64,000 nt of DNA from Candidatus Villigracilis propinquus (GCA_016714565.1 JADKDM010000038.1:62001-126000), one strand, 5' to 3'. Positions 50,984 to 60,081 are shown, counted from the stretch's first letter. The notes: generated by a model not told the origin, from the letters alone. Program-made: numbers and translations.

Positions 50984-52042
50984 TTATCCGCCCGCCACTT
51001 TTGCAGTGGCGGCAGAGCGAGTGTGGACATCCAGCTTTTCAAAGATGGCTTTCAAATGACGTTTGACCGTATTCGTTGTGATAAACAATTTCTCTGCAAT
51101 CTCTTTATTGGTCAAACCTTGAGCCAGCAGGTCGAGCACTTCACGTTCGCGGTCTGTGAGGGCGTTCAATTCACTGGATGATTTATTCTTGAGCCTTGTC
51201 TCTTCCACCACACGGCGAAAGGCGGCACGGTCAAAGGCTTGTTTCTCGATATATGCAGAAATCGCATATTCCGAATACACCCGTTGAATTTCCTCTGTTT
51301 CGGTGATGCCGCTGACCACGATGGATGGAATATTTTCAGCACGAGCTGTACTGAGCAATTGATAGCCATCTTGATTGGAGTTGTCTAGAGAATTCCCAAG
51401 AGACAGGTCAATGACTGCCAGCGTGAATCTCTCCTTGCGGAGATAGCCAAAGGCATCGCCAAACCCTGAACAGGAGCGGACTTGAAAGCCGGCATCCGTC
51501 AAAAGTTCTTCGAGGATGCTTCTCCAGCCTGCGTCATCTTCCACAACGAGGACTTTTTCATTGGGGAGTTTCTGCGTGGTGGACGAATCTTTTACAGCGG
51601 CGGAAGATGATCCAGTTCCAGCAGCAGGTGCGGGCGCGGAAAGATTCGGCGGACTGACCAGGATTCTGTATACGATGTCGCGAAACTGAGAGCGGTGGAA
51701 ACTCTCTTTGCGAAGAAATGTAAAAGCGCCATAATCCGTGAGTGCAGTGACCGCCAGTTCAACGGTTGCAAACCCGGTTAACAGAATTGCGCGGCAGTTG
51801 GGGTCGAGGCGGCGAATCGAATCTAACACGCGCAGGCCGTCCACATTATTGTGATCGTTCGGGGAAAGGGAAAGATCCACCACAGCCAGGCGATGCGGTT
51901 GTGACTTGAGAATAACAGCAGCTTCGTCCACGCTGCTGGCAACGTCAACTTCAAGACTGCAATCTGATAGTATTTCGCTAAGAATTTGCTGCCACGAATT
52001 ATCGTCATCTACAACAAGGGCACGCAAGGTTGGTGTCGTCAT
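50984..52042 (-). CDS. Response regulator with two receiver domains and a LuxR-type HTH
   Basis: A 352-residue protein. First receiver (about residues 7-125): LVVDDD, VVDLSLS, LTGFA. Second receiver (about 168-285): VVEDDAG, VIDLSLGN. C-terminal GerE/LuxR helix-turn-helix (290-345): LTDREREVLDLLAQGLTNKE then IAEKLFITTNTVKRHL. The start at 52042 overlaps the stop of the kinase gene by four bases; the frame extends further but that is kinase sequence. Both receivers keep the acidic pocket and phospho-acceptor Asp. Likely partner of the adjacent GAF kinase. Confidence 0.88.
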   Translation of the reverse strand: MTTPTLRALVVDDDNSWQQILSEILSDCSLEVDVASSVDEAAVILKSQPHRLAVVDLSLSPNDHNNVDGLRVLDSIRRLDPNCRAILLTGFATVELAVTALTDYGAFTFLRKESFHRSQFRDIVYRILVSPPNLSAPAPAAGTGSSSAAVKDSSTTQKLPNEKVLVVEDDAGWRSILEELLTDAGFQVRSCSGFGDAFGYLRKERFTLAVIDLSLGNSLDNSNQDGYQLLSTARAENIPSIVVSGITETEEIQRVYSEYAISAYIEKQAFDRAAFRRVVEETRLKNKSSSELNALTDREREVLDLLAQGLTNKEIAEKLFITTNTVKRHLKAIFEKLDVHTRSAATAKVAGG

Positions 52043-54213
52043 ATCGGGTTCTCCACACGAGGCAGGCGCAAAATAAATGTTGCGCCGTGCTGGCCGTCGC
52101 TTTCCACTACAACAGAACCGCCGAGGCGGGTCATCAAAGTTTTTACCCACCAAAGGCCAAAGCCTAGTTTGCCGGGCTGTGCGCCTGCGCGGCCTGAAAA
52201 ATTCAATTCAAAAATTTGGTTGTGCAATTCAGGGGGAATGCCCGGGCCGTTATCAATAACGGAGACCTCGACCCAGTCTGAGCCAGCTTCGCCGCGGATG
52301 TTTATATTTCCGCTGCCGCTCATTGCGACATTCGCATTTTCGATCAGGTTCTTGAATACAAAGGTGAGGCTCTGCCCGCCCGCAGTAACCATGGGCAACG
52401 CCTCCAAACCATCCACTTCAATGTGAAGACTTGGTGGAATTTGCACGCCGCGGATCGCATCTGCAACACAAACAGCGATGCGGATTTTTTCCATGCGGAT
52501 GGGACGCAGATGCGAAAGATTTTCCTGCACGATCTGCATGGCTTCTGTTGCGCTGCGTTCGATCTCTTTCAGGCTTTTCGTAAGATACGGATCGTTTTCA
52601 AGCACCTGTTGATATTTATCCTGAATGGCTTGAATACGCACAGGGATGATGCCAACTTTATTATTCATATTGTGCAGCAGGTTCGCGGATATATCACCGA
52701 CAGCCGCAAATGTTTCCGCAGTCCAATGCTGTTCCTGTGATGTGCGCAATGCTTGTTGATGCGCCTCATTCTGGACTGCGAGCACCGCGTAGTTGGCAAG
52801 ACAGGCCAGTACTTTTTTATCCCATTCAGAATTTGCGCTTCTCGCTTCGCGTCCGCCTGTGTCTGGGTAGAACACCCCAAACATCCCCAACGCCTTTGCA
52901 TCGTCGCCTGTTGTGAGCGGCAGGGTCAACATGTCGGGAGAATCCATCTCCAATATCGAATTCTGAATTTCGCCATTGGATGAAGCAAGCTGGATCTCGC
53001 CCTGTTCATCATTCAGCCATATTCCACTTGACGATGAATTGAGCAGGTCATTTGCCATCACACAAAGCTGATCCAGCACTTTGAAACTTGGCTGTGAAAC
53101 GAGCAGTTGCGCCGCTTCCTGCAAAGCATCCAACAGACGGACTTCCTGAATGGCTGTGATGGCATAAGTTGCCAACGACTGAAGCATGTGGCTGTCATCT
53201 TCGGAAAATGCGCCAACATGCGGACTCTCCAAATTGAGCACGCCTTCCAAGCGTCCGCTGGAATTGACGAGCGGCACGGCCAGTTCGGAAAGCATCTTCA
53301 AACCAGAATCCAAAGGATAGTAGATCTGCGCCCACGGCTCCGTGCGCAGGTCTGAGATCAGCACGGGTTGTCTCGTGCGAGCCACATGAGCCATCATGCT
53401 ATTTCCATCCAATGGCATTTTATCGATAAGCGGTTTGTCCATGTGACTGCCGCCCACAGCGCTGGTGATCAAAAAATCGCCGCTCTTATCCAATAGGCGA
53501 AAAATCCCATAGCGGGCATTGGTCACCTCAAGGGCAAGCTGCAAAATGGATTCGAGGGTTTCCTTCAATCGTAAACGCGAAGAGATGATGAGCCCCGCGC
53601 GGTGCAGACGGCTTAATTCATCCTCTTTGCGGGCAAGGTCACGGTGGACGCCCGTCAATCGTCTAGCGTGATAGATAGCCATGGCCGCCTGATTTACAAA
53701 GTTATCAAGCATCAATTGCTCTATTTTTGTAAACTCGCGTTTTTCATACAAATATATATAAAGAATCCCCACAGCCTGTTGTGCAACGATCAAAGGAAAA
53801 CAACCAACTGCATTGACTCCCAAAGCTGCATGGTAGGGATGCACGTCAAGGTCATGTTCTTCATAGGAAATGGTTCGATGTCTGCGTTCGATCGTGCGAA
53901 TGCCAATCCCGCCCAGGCGAGGCGCATCGTCTGAATACTCCGGGTTTTTATGCAGCGCATGCCCTTCGGCTTGGGCAGACACCCGCGACTCTGCCTCAAA
54001 CCTGCCAGTGGTCTGGTCATACGTATAAATCACAGCAGAAGAACCCGGCACGACCCGAATAGCGCTCTCTACGATCAATTGTAAACTGACGCCACTGCTG
54101 CCTGCATCTGCGGGACCAATGTGATTGATCGCATCGCTGATCTGGTTCAGGCTGGCGAGGACCTCAAGCAGTTTTGCTTCGTTAATTTCGGGAGAAGGCG
54201 GGTTTGTTTCCAT
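52039..54213 (-). CDS. Multi-GAF sensor histidine kinase
   Basis: A 724-residue soluble kinase with no membrane segment. At least two clear GAF domains (about residues 45-180 and 205-365) and a weaker third (375-490) come before a kinase core with H-box LLHNMNNKVG (His near 520), N-box-like VFKNLIENANVAM, DNGPGIPPEL and KLGFGLWWVKTLM. It belongs to the less common H-box type in which the usual HxLRTP is replaced. It probably senses a small molecule in the cytoplasm. A TACAAT box lies seven bases before the start. Confidence 0.88.
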   Translation of the reverse strand: METNPPSPEINEAKLLEVLASLNQISDAINHIGPADAGSSGVSLQLIVESAIRVVPGSSAVIYTYDQTTGRFEAESRVSAQAEGHALHKNPEYSDDAPRLGGIGIRTIERRHRTISYEEHDLDVHPYHAALGVNAVGCFPLIVAQQAVGILYIYLYEKREFTKIEQLMLDNFVNQAAMAIYHARRLTGVHRDLARKEDELSRLHRAGLIISSRLRLKETLESILQLALEVTNARYGIFRLLDKSGDFLITSAVGGSHMDKPLIDKMPLDGNSMMAHVARTRQPVLISDLRTEPWAQIYYPLDSGLKMLSELAVPLVNSSGRLEGVLNLESPHVGAFSEDDSHMLQSLATYAITAIQEVRLLDALQEAAQLLVSQPSFKVLDQLCVMANDLLNSSSSGIWLNDEQGEIQLASSNGEIQNSILEMDSPDMLTLPLTTGDDAKALGMFGVFYPDTGGREARSANSEWDKKVLACLANYAVLAVQNEAHQQALRTSQEQHWTAETFAAVGDISANLLHNMNNKVGIIPVRIQAIQDKYQQVLENDPYLTKSLKEIERSATEAMQIVQENLSHLRPIRMEKIRIAVCVADAIRGVQIPPSLHIEVDGLEALPMVTAGGQSLTFVFKNLIENANVAMSGSGNINIRGEAGSDWVEVSVIDNGPGIPPELHNQIFELNFSGRAGAQPGKLGFGLWWVKTLMTRLGGSVVVESDGQHGATFILRLPRVENPI

Positions 54214-54220
54214 TCAGTTG

Positions 54221-54226
54221 ATTGTA
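54221..54226 (-). promoter_or_regulatory. -10-like TACAAT before the GAF kinase gene
   Basis: On the minus strand TACAAT ends seven bases before the ATG at 54213, without a Shine-Dalgarno site, again suggesting a leaderless mRNA. Confidence 0.4.
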
Positions 54227-54336
54227 ATCCATGCGAATACGGGTGCATCGCACCAGACTTAAGAAGAAAATTCATACGAGAAGATTCTGCTGGTTTACAG
54301 AAATAATCCACCCGTCTGGTGTGGCACACTTAACAG

Positions 54337-54966
54337 TTACACCAAACTTTGGACAGTTTGCAACCCAAGCTGGAAAGCAAAATAAACCATGGCCATGCCG
54401 CAGGTGAGGTTGATCCAGCGAAAAAAGTTTTGGGTCATCCATTGCTTACCCCAGGCAACGAGAGCTGCCATCACGAAGCACCACAGGGTCGCGCCTGACA
54501 AAAAGCCAGCAAAGAAAATGGCAAAGTGGATCGGCTGAGGTCCGCCAGTGATGGATGCAAAGACGGTTGTACCAAGACCTGTCCAAAAAACGATGTTGAG
54601 CGGGTTACCAAGAGAGAGAAATGCGCCGCTGGCGAAATCTCCGCGGGCTGAGGCATTTCCTGAAACATTTAATCCTTTGCCGTGGTGCGCATCTTTGAAG
54701 GCATCCCATGCGAGTTTGAGCATCAGGAGAATTCCGATCACGCTGAGAATGGTTTTAGCGACGGGATTCTGAATGAGAAATGCCAGCCCTGTCAGCGCGA
54801 TGATCGCCCAGGTTGTATCACCTACCAGTGAGCCGAATTGAACGTACAAGGCTGGGATAAATCCACGGGCAGAACCGCGGCGTACGGTTTCAGCTGTGAT
54901 GATTCCGGGCGGGGCGCAGAAGGAGATGGCGAGGACGAAGGAGGAGACGAGGAGAGTTGTATGCAT
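54337..54966 (-). CDS. LysE-family exporter
   Basis: A 209-residue membrane protein with six helices. FCAPPGIITAETVRRGSARG at residues 17-36 is the family's conserved N-terminal block, followed by LYVQFGSLVGDTTW and FLSLGNPLNIVFWTGLG. LysE/RhtB proteins export amino acids. The start at 54966 gives the standard N-terminus; upstream codons to 55047 are unlikely. It follows glnA on the same strand but after a terminator. Confidence 0.85.
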   Translation of the reverse strand: MHTTLLVSSFVLAISFCAPPGIITAETVRRGSARGFIPALYVQFGSLVGDTTWAIIALTGLAFLIQNPVAKTILSVIGILLMLKLAWDAFKDAHHGKGLNVSGNASARGDFASGAFLSLGNPLNIVFWTGLGTTVFASITGGPQPIHFAIFFAGFLSGATLWCFVMAALVAWGKQWMTQNFFRWINLTCGMAMVYFAFQLGLQTVQSLV

Positions 54967-55060
54967 ATTTTTTGTATTCGTAACGCACACTTGTCCTGGC
55001 GGACAGTGCAAGGGAGATTTATCTTGCGTATTGAGGTGGCACAACATGAATGTTGAGGTA

Positions 55061-55111
55061 CAAAAAACCGACAGCCAGCTGCAAGCCTATTGGTCTGCAA
55101 CCAGCTGTCGG
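55061..55111 (-). terminator. Intrinsic terminator after glnA
   Basis: On the minus strand CCGACAGC (55104-55111) and GCTGTCGG (55068-55075) close a stem with an inner second pairing (TTGCAG/CTGGTTGCA region), followed by TTTTTT. Confidence 0.8.
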
Positions 55112-55141
55112 CGGAGAGAGAGGCGGTTTCAGCGGCGCGGA

Positions 55142-56548
55142 TTAGGCGTCAAAATACAACACATATTCGTGCGGGGTTGGGCGCAGGCGAATGGCATCCA
55201 CTTCGTAGGTGCGCTTGTACTTGATGTACTCTTCAAGCAGATCAGGAGTGAAGACGCCACCCTTGAGCAGGAATTCGTGATCGGCTTCGAGAGCATCGAG
55301 CACTTCGCCGAGGCTGGAAGGAACCTGCTTGATGAGTTTCTTCTCTTCGGCGGGCAATTCGTACAGGTCGCGGTCCTGAGGCTGACCAGGATCGATCTTG
55401 TTCAACACGCCATCGAGGCCCGCCATGAGGATGGCTGAGAACGCGAGGTATGGGTTGCTGGTGGCATCGGGTGCGCGGAACTCGACACGCTTGGCCTTGG
55501 AGCTTTTGTTCGCTGGGATACGACAAATCGCCGAACGGTTACGTTGTGAGTATGCGATGTTGACGGGTGCTTCGTAACCTGGAACGAGACGGCGATAGGA
55601 GTTGGTGGTCGGTGATGTGAGCGCGAGCAGTGCGGGGGCATGCTTGAGCAAGCCGCCGATGTAATAAATGGCAGTTTGGGAAAGACCCGCATAACCCTTT
55701 TCATCATAGAAAACGTTGGTCTTGCCCTTCCACAAGGAAGAGTGAACGTGCATACCAGAACCGTTATCACCAAAGATGGGCTTGGGCATGAAGGTAACGG
55801 TCTTGCCATTCTGACGGGCAACGTTCTTGATAATGTATTTGTAAAGAAGCAGATCATCTGCCATGCGAGTGAGCGTGGTATAGGTCATGCTCATTTCGCT
55901 CTGACCAGCAGTGGCGACTTCGTGGTGATGCAAGTCCATGGCTACGCCAGCGGCCTGCATGGCAAGCAGGAATTGGTTGCGGAGTTCCTGAAGGGTGTCC
56001 GTCGGGGAGGTTGGGAAATAACCGCGCTTGGGCTGGATCTGTCCGCCCTTGGAACCTGGATTATTGCTGCTCCACCAGGCTTCTTCGGATTCGATGGAGA
56101 ATGAGGATTCGTACGGTGTGGATGCGTAGCGGATGCCGTCGAAAACAAAGAATTCCGCTTCGGGCGCGAAATAGGCTGTTTCGGCGAGACCCGTGCTTTT
56201 CAAGTACGCTTCGGCCTTTTGTGCAACATAACGGGCATCGCGGGAATAGGGTTCTTCAGTGAATGGGTCAAAGACGTTGCAGGAAATCACCAGAGTGGGC
56301 GTAATAGCGGTCGGGTCAACGAAGGCAGTTTCAGGATCAGCCTTGAGGAGCATGTCTGATTCGTGAATTTCCTGAAAGCCACGAATGGATGAGCCGTCGA
56401 AGGGAATACCTTCGCTGAAAAAATCTTCTGTCAGACGCTGAACAGGCATGGTGAAATGCTGCCAGGTACCAGGCAGGTCAATGAAGCGCAGGTCAACAAC
56501 CTGAACGCCTTTTGCAAGTTCCAAAACTTCCTTAATTGTTTTTGCCAT
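55142..56548 (-). CDS. glnA: Glutamine synthetase type I
   Basis: A 468-residue enzyme making glutamine from glutamate, ammonia and ATP. GSSIRGFQEIHESDM, APEAEFFVFD, NGSGMHVHSSLWK, PTTNSYRRLVPGYEAPVN and the C-terminal DLYELPAEE, whose Tyr matches the adenylylation site of GSI-beta enzymes. AAGGAG precedes the ATG. It has its own promoter with a nitrogen-type box 80 bases upstream, and a terminator. It is the main GS by length and sequence. Confidence 0.96.
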   Translation of the reverse strand: MAKTIKEVLELAKGVQVVDLRFIDLPGTWQHFTMPVQRLTEDFFSEGIPFDGSSIRGFQEIHESDMLLKADPETAFVDPTAITPTLVISCNVFDPFTEEPYSRDARYVAQKAEAYLKSTGLAETAYFAPEAEFFVFDGIRYASTPYESSFSIESEEAWWSSNNPGSKGGQIQPKRGYFPTSPTDTLQELRNQFLLAMQAAGVAMDLHHHEVATAGQSEMSMTYTTLTRMADDLLLYKYIIKNVARQNGKTVTFMPKPIFGDNGSGMHVHSSLWKGKTNVFYDEKGYAGLSQTAIYYIGGLLKHAPALLALTSPTTNSYRRLVPGYEAPVNIAYSQRNRSAICRIPANKSSKAKRVEFRAPDATSNPYLAFSAILMAGLDGVLNKIDPGQPQDRDLYELPAEEKKLIKQVPSSLGEVLDALEADHEFLLKGGVFTPDLLEEYIKYKRTYEVDAIRLRPTPHEYVLYFDA

Positions 56549-56593
56549 AGGTGATTCTCCTTACAATGAATTGTTTGTTTCTTATAAAGCGGG

Positions 56594-56637
56594 ATTATAT
56601 GGGTACGGCACGGGCAGGTCTATTACCCAAACGGGTA
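56594..56637 (-). promoter_or_regulatory. glnA promoter P1 with conserved palindromic box
   Basis: On the minus strand: box TACCCGTTTGGGTA (56624-56637), one base, TAGACC as -35 (56617-56622), 17 bases, TATAAT (56594-56599). The -35 is poor and the box touches it, the geometry of an activator-dependent promoter. The same arrangement recurs at 56815-56857 and 60195-60238. Confidence 0.7.
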
Positions 56638-56649
56638 CTTATATTGACA

Positions 56650-56808
56650 TAAAAAAACATGGTGACCGAAATGTTTCAGTCACCATGTTCCCCCTCTGAG
56701 GGGACTACCAAGGAGAGACTTAGCAACAGCCCAGGACAAGGCTGATGTTAATTATTCAATGTGAGGGGTTTTCCATGAAACCAAAAGACACACATAACCC
56801 ATTCACAA
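56650..56808 (-). ncRNA. Candidate nitrogen-regulated small RNA between the two glutamine synthetase genes
   Basis: Promoter P2 would start a leftward transcript near 56808. It would end about 160 bases later at a strong terminator: AACATGGTGAC (56679-56689 on the minus strand) pairs with GTCACCATGTT (56656-56666), followed by seven T. No convincing ORF lies in it; a 16-codon ORF from ATGGGTTAT has no ribosome site. A second hairpin CCCCT-CAG-AGGGG stands just before the terminator. Confidence 0.5.
56656..56689 (-). terminator. Strong intrinsic terminator between the glutamine synthetase genes
   Basis: An 11-base-pair perfect stem with a 12-base loop, followed on the minus strand by seven T. 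It ends both the P2 transcript and read-through from the second glutamine synthetase gene, just before the P1 box. Confidence 0.85.
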
Positions 56809-56814
56809 TAACGA

Positions 56815-56857
56815 ATTATATGTGTCTCAAAAAATATGTCTATTACCTAAAAGGGTG
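56815..56857 (-). promoter_or_regulatory. Promoter P2 with the same conserved box
   Basis: On the minus strand: box CACCCTTTTAGGTA (56844-56857), one base, TAGACA (56837-56842), 16 bases, TATAAT (56815-56820). It starts 20 bases after the stop of the second glutamine synthetase gene and fires toward glnA. Confidence 0.65.
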
Positions 56858-56876
56858 GTATTTCCTGCCTGACCAA

Positions 56877-58217
56877 CTAATAATTGGAAAGATATTTTTC
56901 AAGTTCCCAATTTGTTACCTCAAGACGATAATCCTCCCACTCCAGACGTTTGGCATTGATGAAGACTTCATGCGTATGGGCTCCAAGCGCGTTACGGACG
57001 ACTTCATCCTCTTCCATTGCCTTGAGCGCTTGATTGAGAGAGGTAGGCAACAAATCCTGTGATGAGTATGTTGGTTTGTCAAGCAAATAGATATTCTCTT
57101 CGGTCGCCTCTGGCACTGTCAATTCGCGGCGAATACCGTCCAGCCCAGCGGCTAGCATCACAGCAAAGGCAAGGTACGGATTACAACTTGGGTCAGGGCA
57201 GCGCAATTCCAACCGTGTGGAATCGCTTTCCGATGCACGCGGCACACGGATAAGCGCCGAGCGATTTACTCTTGCCCAACTGATGTAAACAGGCGCTTCA
57301 TAGCCAGCCACCAACCTTTTGTAGGAGTTCACCAGTGGAGCAAGAATGGCGCACATTCCGCGGGCGTGGGCAAGCTGTCCGGCGATGAAATGCTTTGCGA
57401 TCTTTGAAAGTCCATGCGGATCGCCGGGATCTGAAAAAGCGTTTTTGCCATTCGCCAAATAAGCAAGGCTTTGATGAACATGCATCCCACTGCCGTTAAT
57501 TCCGCGAATCGGTTTGGGCAGGAAGGTGCAGTAGAGTCCATTTTGCTGGGCAATCACTTTCAACGCTACACGAAGTGTGACTGCGCTGTCGGCGGTTGTG
57601 AGCGCATCTGAATAGCGAAAATCAATCTCTTGCTGGCCGTGTGCGCCTTCATGATGCATGGCTTCCACTTGCAGGCCAAGAGCCTCCAGTGTGCCTGTCA
57701 TTTGGCGGCGCAGTCCCGCAGCCATATCTGAAGGGGCGTCAAAATAACTTCCCTTGTCGTGTGGCATAAGAGGGATCAAACTGCCATTGGAATTCGGTTT
57801 AAGTAGAAAGAACTCAAACTCAGGCCCGGTATTGTATTTAAAACCCATCTCGCTGGCTTCATTTATCATCCGCCGCAGGATTGAACGTGGATCCCCCGGA
57901 AATGGCTGTCCATCAGGCGTAAACACATCACAGATCAGGCGGGCTGTTGCATCCTCGCCCGAAAGCCAGGGAATGACCGCAAAGGTGGAAGGGTCGGGGC
58001 GCAAATGCATATCGCTTTCTGCAACTCGCGCAAACCCTTCGATGGAAGAACCGTCAAACCAGATACCGTTTTCCAGCGCTGCAGTCAACTCGTGAGCAGG
58101 GATGGTGACGTTCTTAACCACACCCACCACGTCCGTAAACTGCAAGTCAATAAACTTAATCTTTTTCTGTTCCGCAAGTGCCAGAACGTCAGTTGCTGAG
58201 TTTGTAGGTTTGCTCAT
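56877..58217 (-). CDS. Second glutamine synthetase (type I family)
   Basis: A 446-residue GS paralogue. GSSIEGFARVAESDMHLRPD, GPEFEFFLLKP, GSGMHVHQSL, NSYKRLVAGYEAPVYISWA and RLELRCPDPSCNPYLAFAVM keep the metal and substrate residues. The end, ENIYLLDKP and a WELEKYLSNY tail, is like GSI-alpha enzymes, and the adenylylation region is different from that of the first GS. The ATG at 58217 has GAAGGGA upstream; one at 58232 is possible. It lies 29 bases after a Ser/Thr kinase gene in one operon. Confidence 0.9.
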   Translation of the reverse strand: MSKPTNSATDVLALAEQKKIKFIDLQFTDVVGVVKNVTIPAHELTAALENGIWFDGSSIEGFARVAESDMHLRPDPSTFAVIPWLSGEDATARLICDVFTPDGQPFPGDPRSILRRMINEASEMGFKYNTGPEFEFFLLKPNSNGSLIPLMPHDKGSYFDAPSDMAAGLRRQMTGTLEALGLQVEAMHHEGAHGQQEIDFRYSDALTTADSAVTLRVALKVIAQQNGLYCTFLPKPIRGINGSGMHVHQSLAYLANGKNAFSDPGDPHGLSKIAKHFIAGQLAHARGMCAILAPLVNSYKRLVAGYEAPVYISWARVNRSALIRVPRASESDSTRLELRCPDPSCNPYLAFAVMLAAGLDGIRRELTVPEATEENIYLLDKPTYSSQDLLPTSLNQALKAMEEDEVVRNALGAHTHEVFINAKRLEWEDYRLEVTNWELEKYLSNY

Positions 58218-58246
58218 AGGTTTCCCTTCCATCGTATGGAGCGGTA

Positions 58247-59254
58247 TTAATAATGTTGAAAATATTGCAAGATGAAGGCTAACAAAATCAGCCCGCCGAT
58301 AATTCCCACGGCGATCAATACGCCTTGAGCAACCTGCTTTTGCTCTATTGACATCCCCACCGCTGAAGATGAGCTTGATCGTTCAAGGATGGCCAAATCA
58401 GCATTCTCGGGATGATCCAAAGCGTCCACCAAAGCAGCCATATCCGTGTAGCGCTGGTCGGGGTCACGGGAAAGGCATTTGGCAACGATAGCCGCCAACG
58501 CAGAAGGGATTGATGGATTGACCCGGTCAAGGCGCGGCGCGGTTCCATTGAGGTGCTGTGCCATGATGACCATGTTGCTATCCCCTGTGAACGGGACGGC
58601 TCCCGAAAGCAATTCATATAGGATCGTGCCCAACGCATAAACATCTGTGCGCTGGTCGCCGCGTTGACCTTCGATCTGTTCCGGGGCCATATAGTCGGGC
58701 GTTCCCATCGTGGCGCTCAGGTTCGAGTAGGTGACACGATGCGAACCTTTTGTCAGCGCGAGACCAAAGTCCATAATGACAGGTTGTCCGTCAGCGGTGA
58801 CTAAAATATTTTCAGGTTTCAAGTCACGATGGATCACATCGTTTTGGTGGCAATATGCCATTCCGTCGGCAATCTTTCTCGTAACAGAAACAGCTTCCTC
58901 GGGAGTCAGAGGCGCGGAAGTTTCAATTAAATTTCTAAGGGATTTCCCGTCCACAAATTCTGTGACGAGATACGGAATGCGGTTATATTTTCCAGAGCCC
59001 AATCCTTTGAGAATGGCAGGATGATCCAGCGTCTTCATCACTTCCAGTTCCCTTTGAAAGCGTTCAAACTGAGCCGGGTCACCAAGCATGGATTGATCTG
59101 GAACTTTGATCACAACTTCACGACGGTTTACCAGATCGAAGGCTCGATAAATATCACTCATTCCACCTTGAGCCATGTGTGCCTGTATTTGAAAATGATC
59201 AAACTGATCACCGATTTGCAGCATATTGCCGGTCATTATAGCATAGGCACTCAT
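58247..59254 (-). CDS. Hanks-type serine/threonine protein kinase, membrane anchored
   Basis: A 335-residue kinase with the catalytic domain first: glycine loop AQGGMSDIYRA, the ATP lysine in VVIKVPD, HRDLKPENILV, DFGLA, and MAPEQIEG. A short linker and one membrane helix (about residues 310-330) end the protein; there are no PASTA repeats, so no outside sensor. The start at 59254 overlaps the phosphatase stop by four bases. Encoded between its presumed phosphatase and a glutamine synthetase, which may be a target. Confidence 0.9.
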   Translation of the reverse strand: MSAYAIMTGNMLQIGDQFDHFQIQAHMAQGGMSDIYRAFDLVNRREVVIKVPDQSMLGDPAQFERFQRELEVMKTLDHPAILKGLGSGKYNRIPYLVTEFVDGKSLRNLIETSAPLTPEEAVSVTRKIADGMAYCHQNDVIHRDLKPENILVTADGQPVIMDFGLALTKGSHRVTYSNLSATMGTPDYMAPEQIEGQRGDQRTDVYALGTILYELLSGAVPFTGDSNMVIMAQHLNGTAPRLDRVNPSIPSALAAIVAKCLSRDPDQRYTDMAALVDALDHPENADLAILERSSSSSAVGMSIEQKQVAQGVLIAVGIIGGLILLAFILQYFQHY

Positions 59255-60081
59255 GACACCAAATTCCTTAGTTTTTGAAACCAACCGACAGATTCTCTCT
59301 TATCAGATTCCTGTGCGGCGACAACAGGAGTCAACTTGCGTAGATGAAAAACGACCACGGATGCATTGTCATCTGTGTTGTTATCAAGGGCAAGGTCGAT
59401 AAGGTTTTGGCTGATCTCAGCGACGGAAGACGCCTCATTCGTGACCTGGGCAAAGTCCTCGTCCTCGATCGCCGACCACACTCCATCAGAGCATAAGATC
59501 AAGCGGTCTCCCTCGCGTAATTTTTTCTGGATGATATCCGGCTGAACAAACAGAGATGTGCCAATGGACTTGGTCAACACCGAGCGCTGGGCATGTGACC
59601 GGATTTTTTCGGAAGGAATCAATTTTGCGCGAACCATGTCACCCACCGTTGTGTGGTCTGAGGTAAGGCAGATGGAATGTCCATCACGGATCAGGTACGC
59701 GCGGCTGTCACCCACATGAGCCAGATACAACATATCTCCAAAGACGTAAGCTCCGGTAAGGGTTGTACCCATGCGGCCTGCGTCCAATTGACGTGCTTTT
59801 TGATAGACTTGTAAATTCGCAGCTTCCACCCCGCGTTCCAATGTGCGGTAGACAGGACTTCCATTTTGAGAGGCTACAACATTGAAGAAAGACTCCAATG
59901 CTAAAAGGCTGGCGACACCGCCATGAGCATACCCACCCATACCATCCGCAAGCGCGTAGAGCAGACCGGGGCCGGCAGGATGTTCATCATCGGACAGATG
60001 AATCGAATCCTGATTATCTTCCCGAACCGGGCCGATCACACTCAAACCGCTGCTTTCGATTTCAGGTATGAATTTCTTCAA
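59251..60081 (-). CDS. PP2C-type serine/threonine phosphatase
   Basis: A 276-residue metal-dependent phosphatase. Signature blocks: GPVREDNQDS, ALADGMGGYAHG, LAHVGDSRAYLIRDG, LCSDGVWSAI, DDNASVVVF, which supply the Asp residues of the Mn/Mg centre. It is the first gene of an operon with the kinase and the second glutamine synthetase, and would remove the phosphates added by that kinase. Upstream lies a promoter with the nitrogen-block box. Confidence 0.93.
   Translation of the reverse strand: MKKFIPEIESSGLSVIGPVREDNQDSIHLSDDEHPAGPGLLYALADGMGGYAHGGVASLLALESFFNVVASQNGSPVYRTLERGVEAANLQVYQKARQLDAGRMGTTLTGAYVFGDMLYLAHVGDSRAYLIRDGHSICLTSDHTTVGDMVRAKLIPSEKIRSHAQRSVLTKSIGTSLFVQPDIIQKKLREGDRLILCSDGVWSAIEDEDFAQVTNEASSVAEISQNLIDLALDNNTDDNASVVVFHLRKLTPVVAAQESDKRESVGWFQKLRNLVS

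Noticed and set aside
56735..56785. 16-codon ORF inside the candidate sRNA (minus strand)
   Set aside because: No ribosome site and no recognisable product; kept only as a remark.
56549..56876. glnA-type glutamine riboswitch in the glnA leader
   Set aside because: I could not find the conserved motif of that aptamer; the hairpin there is better explained as a terminator.
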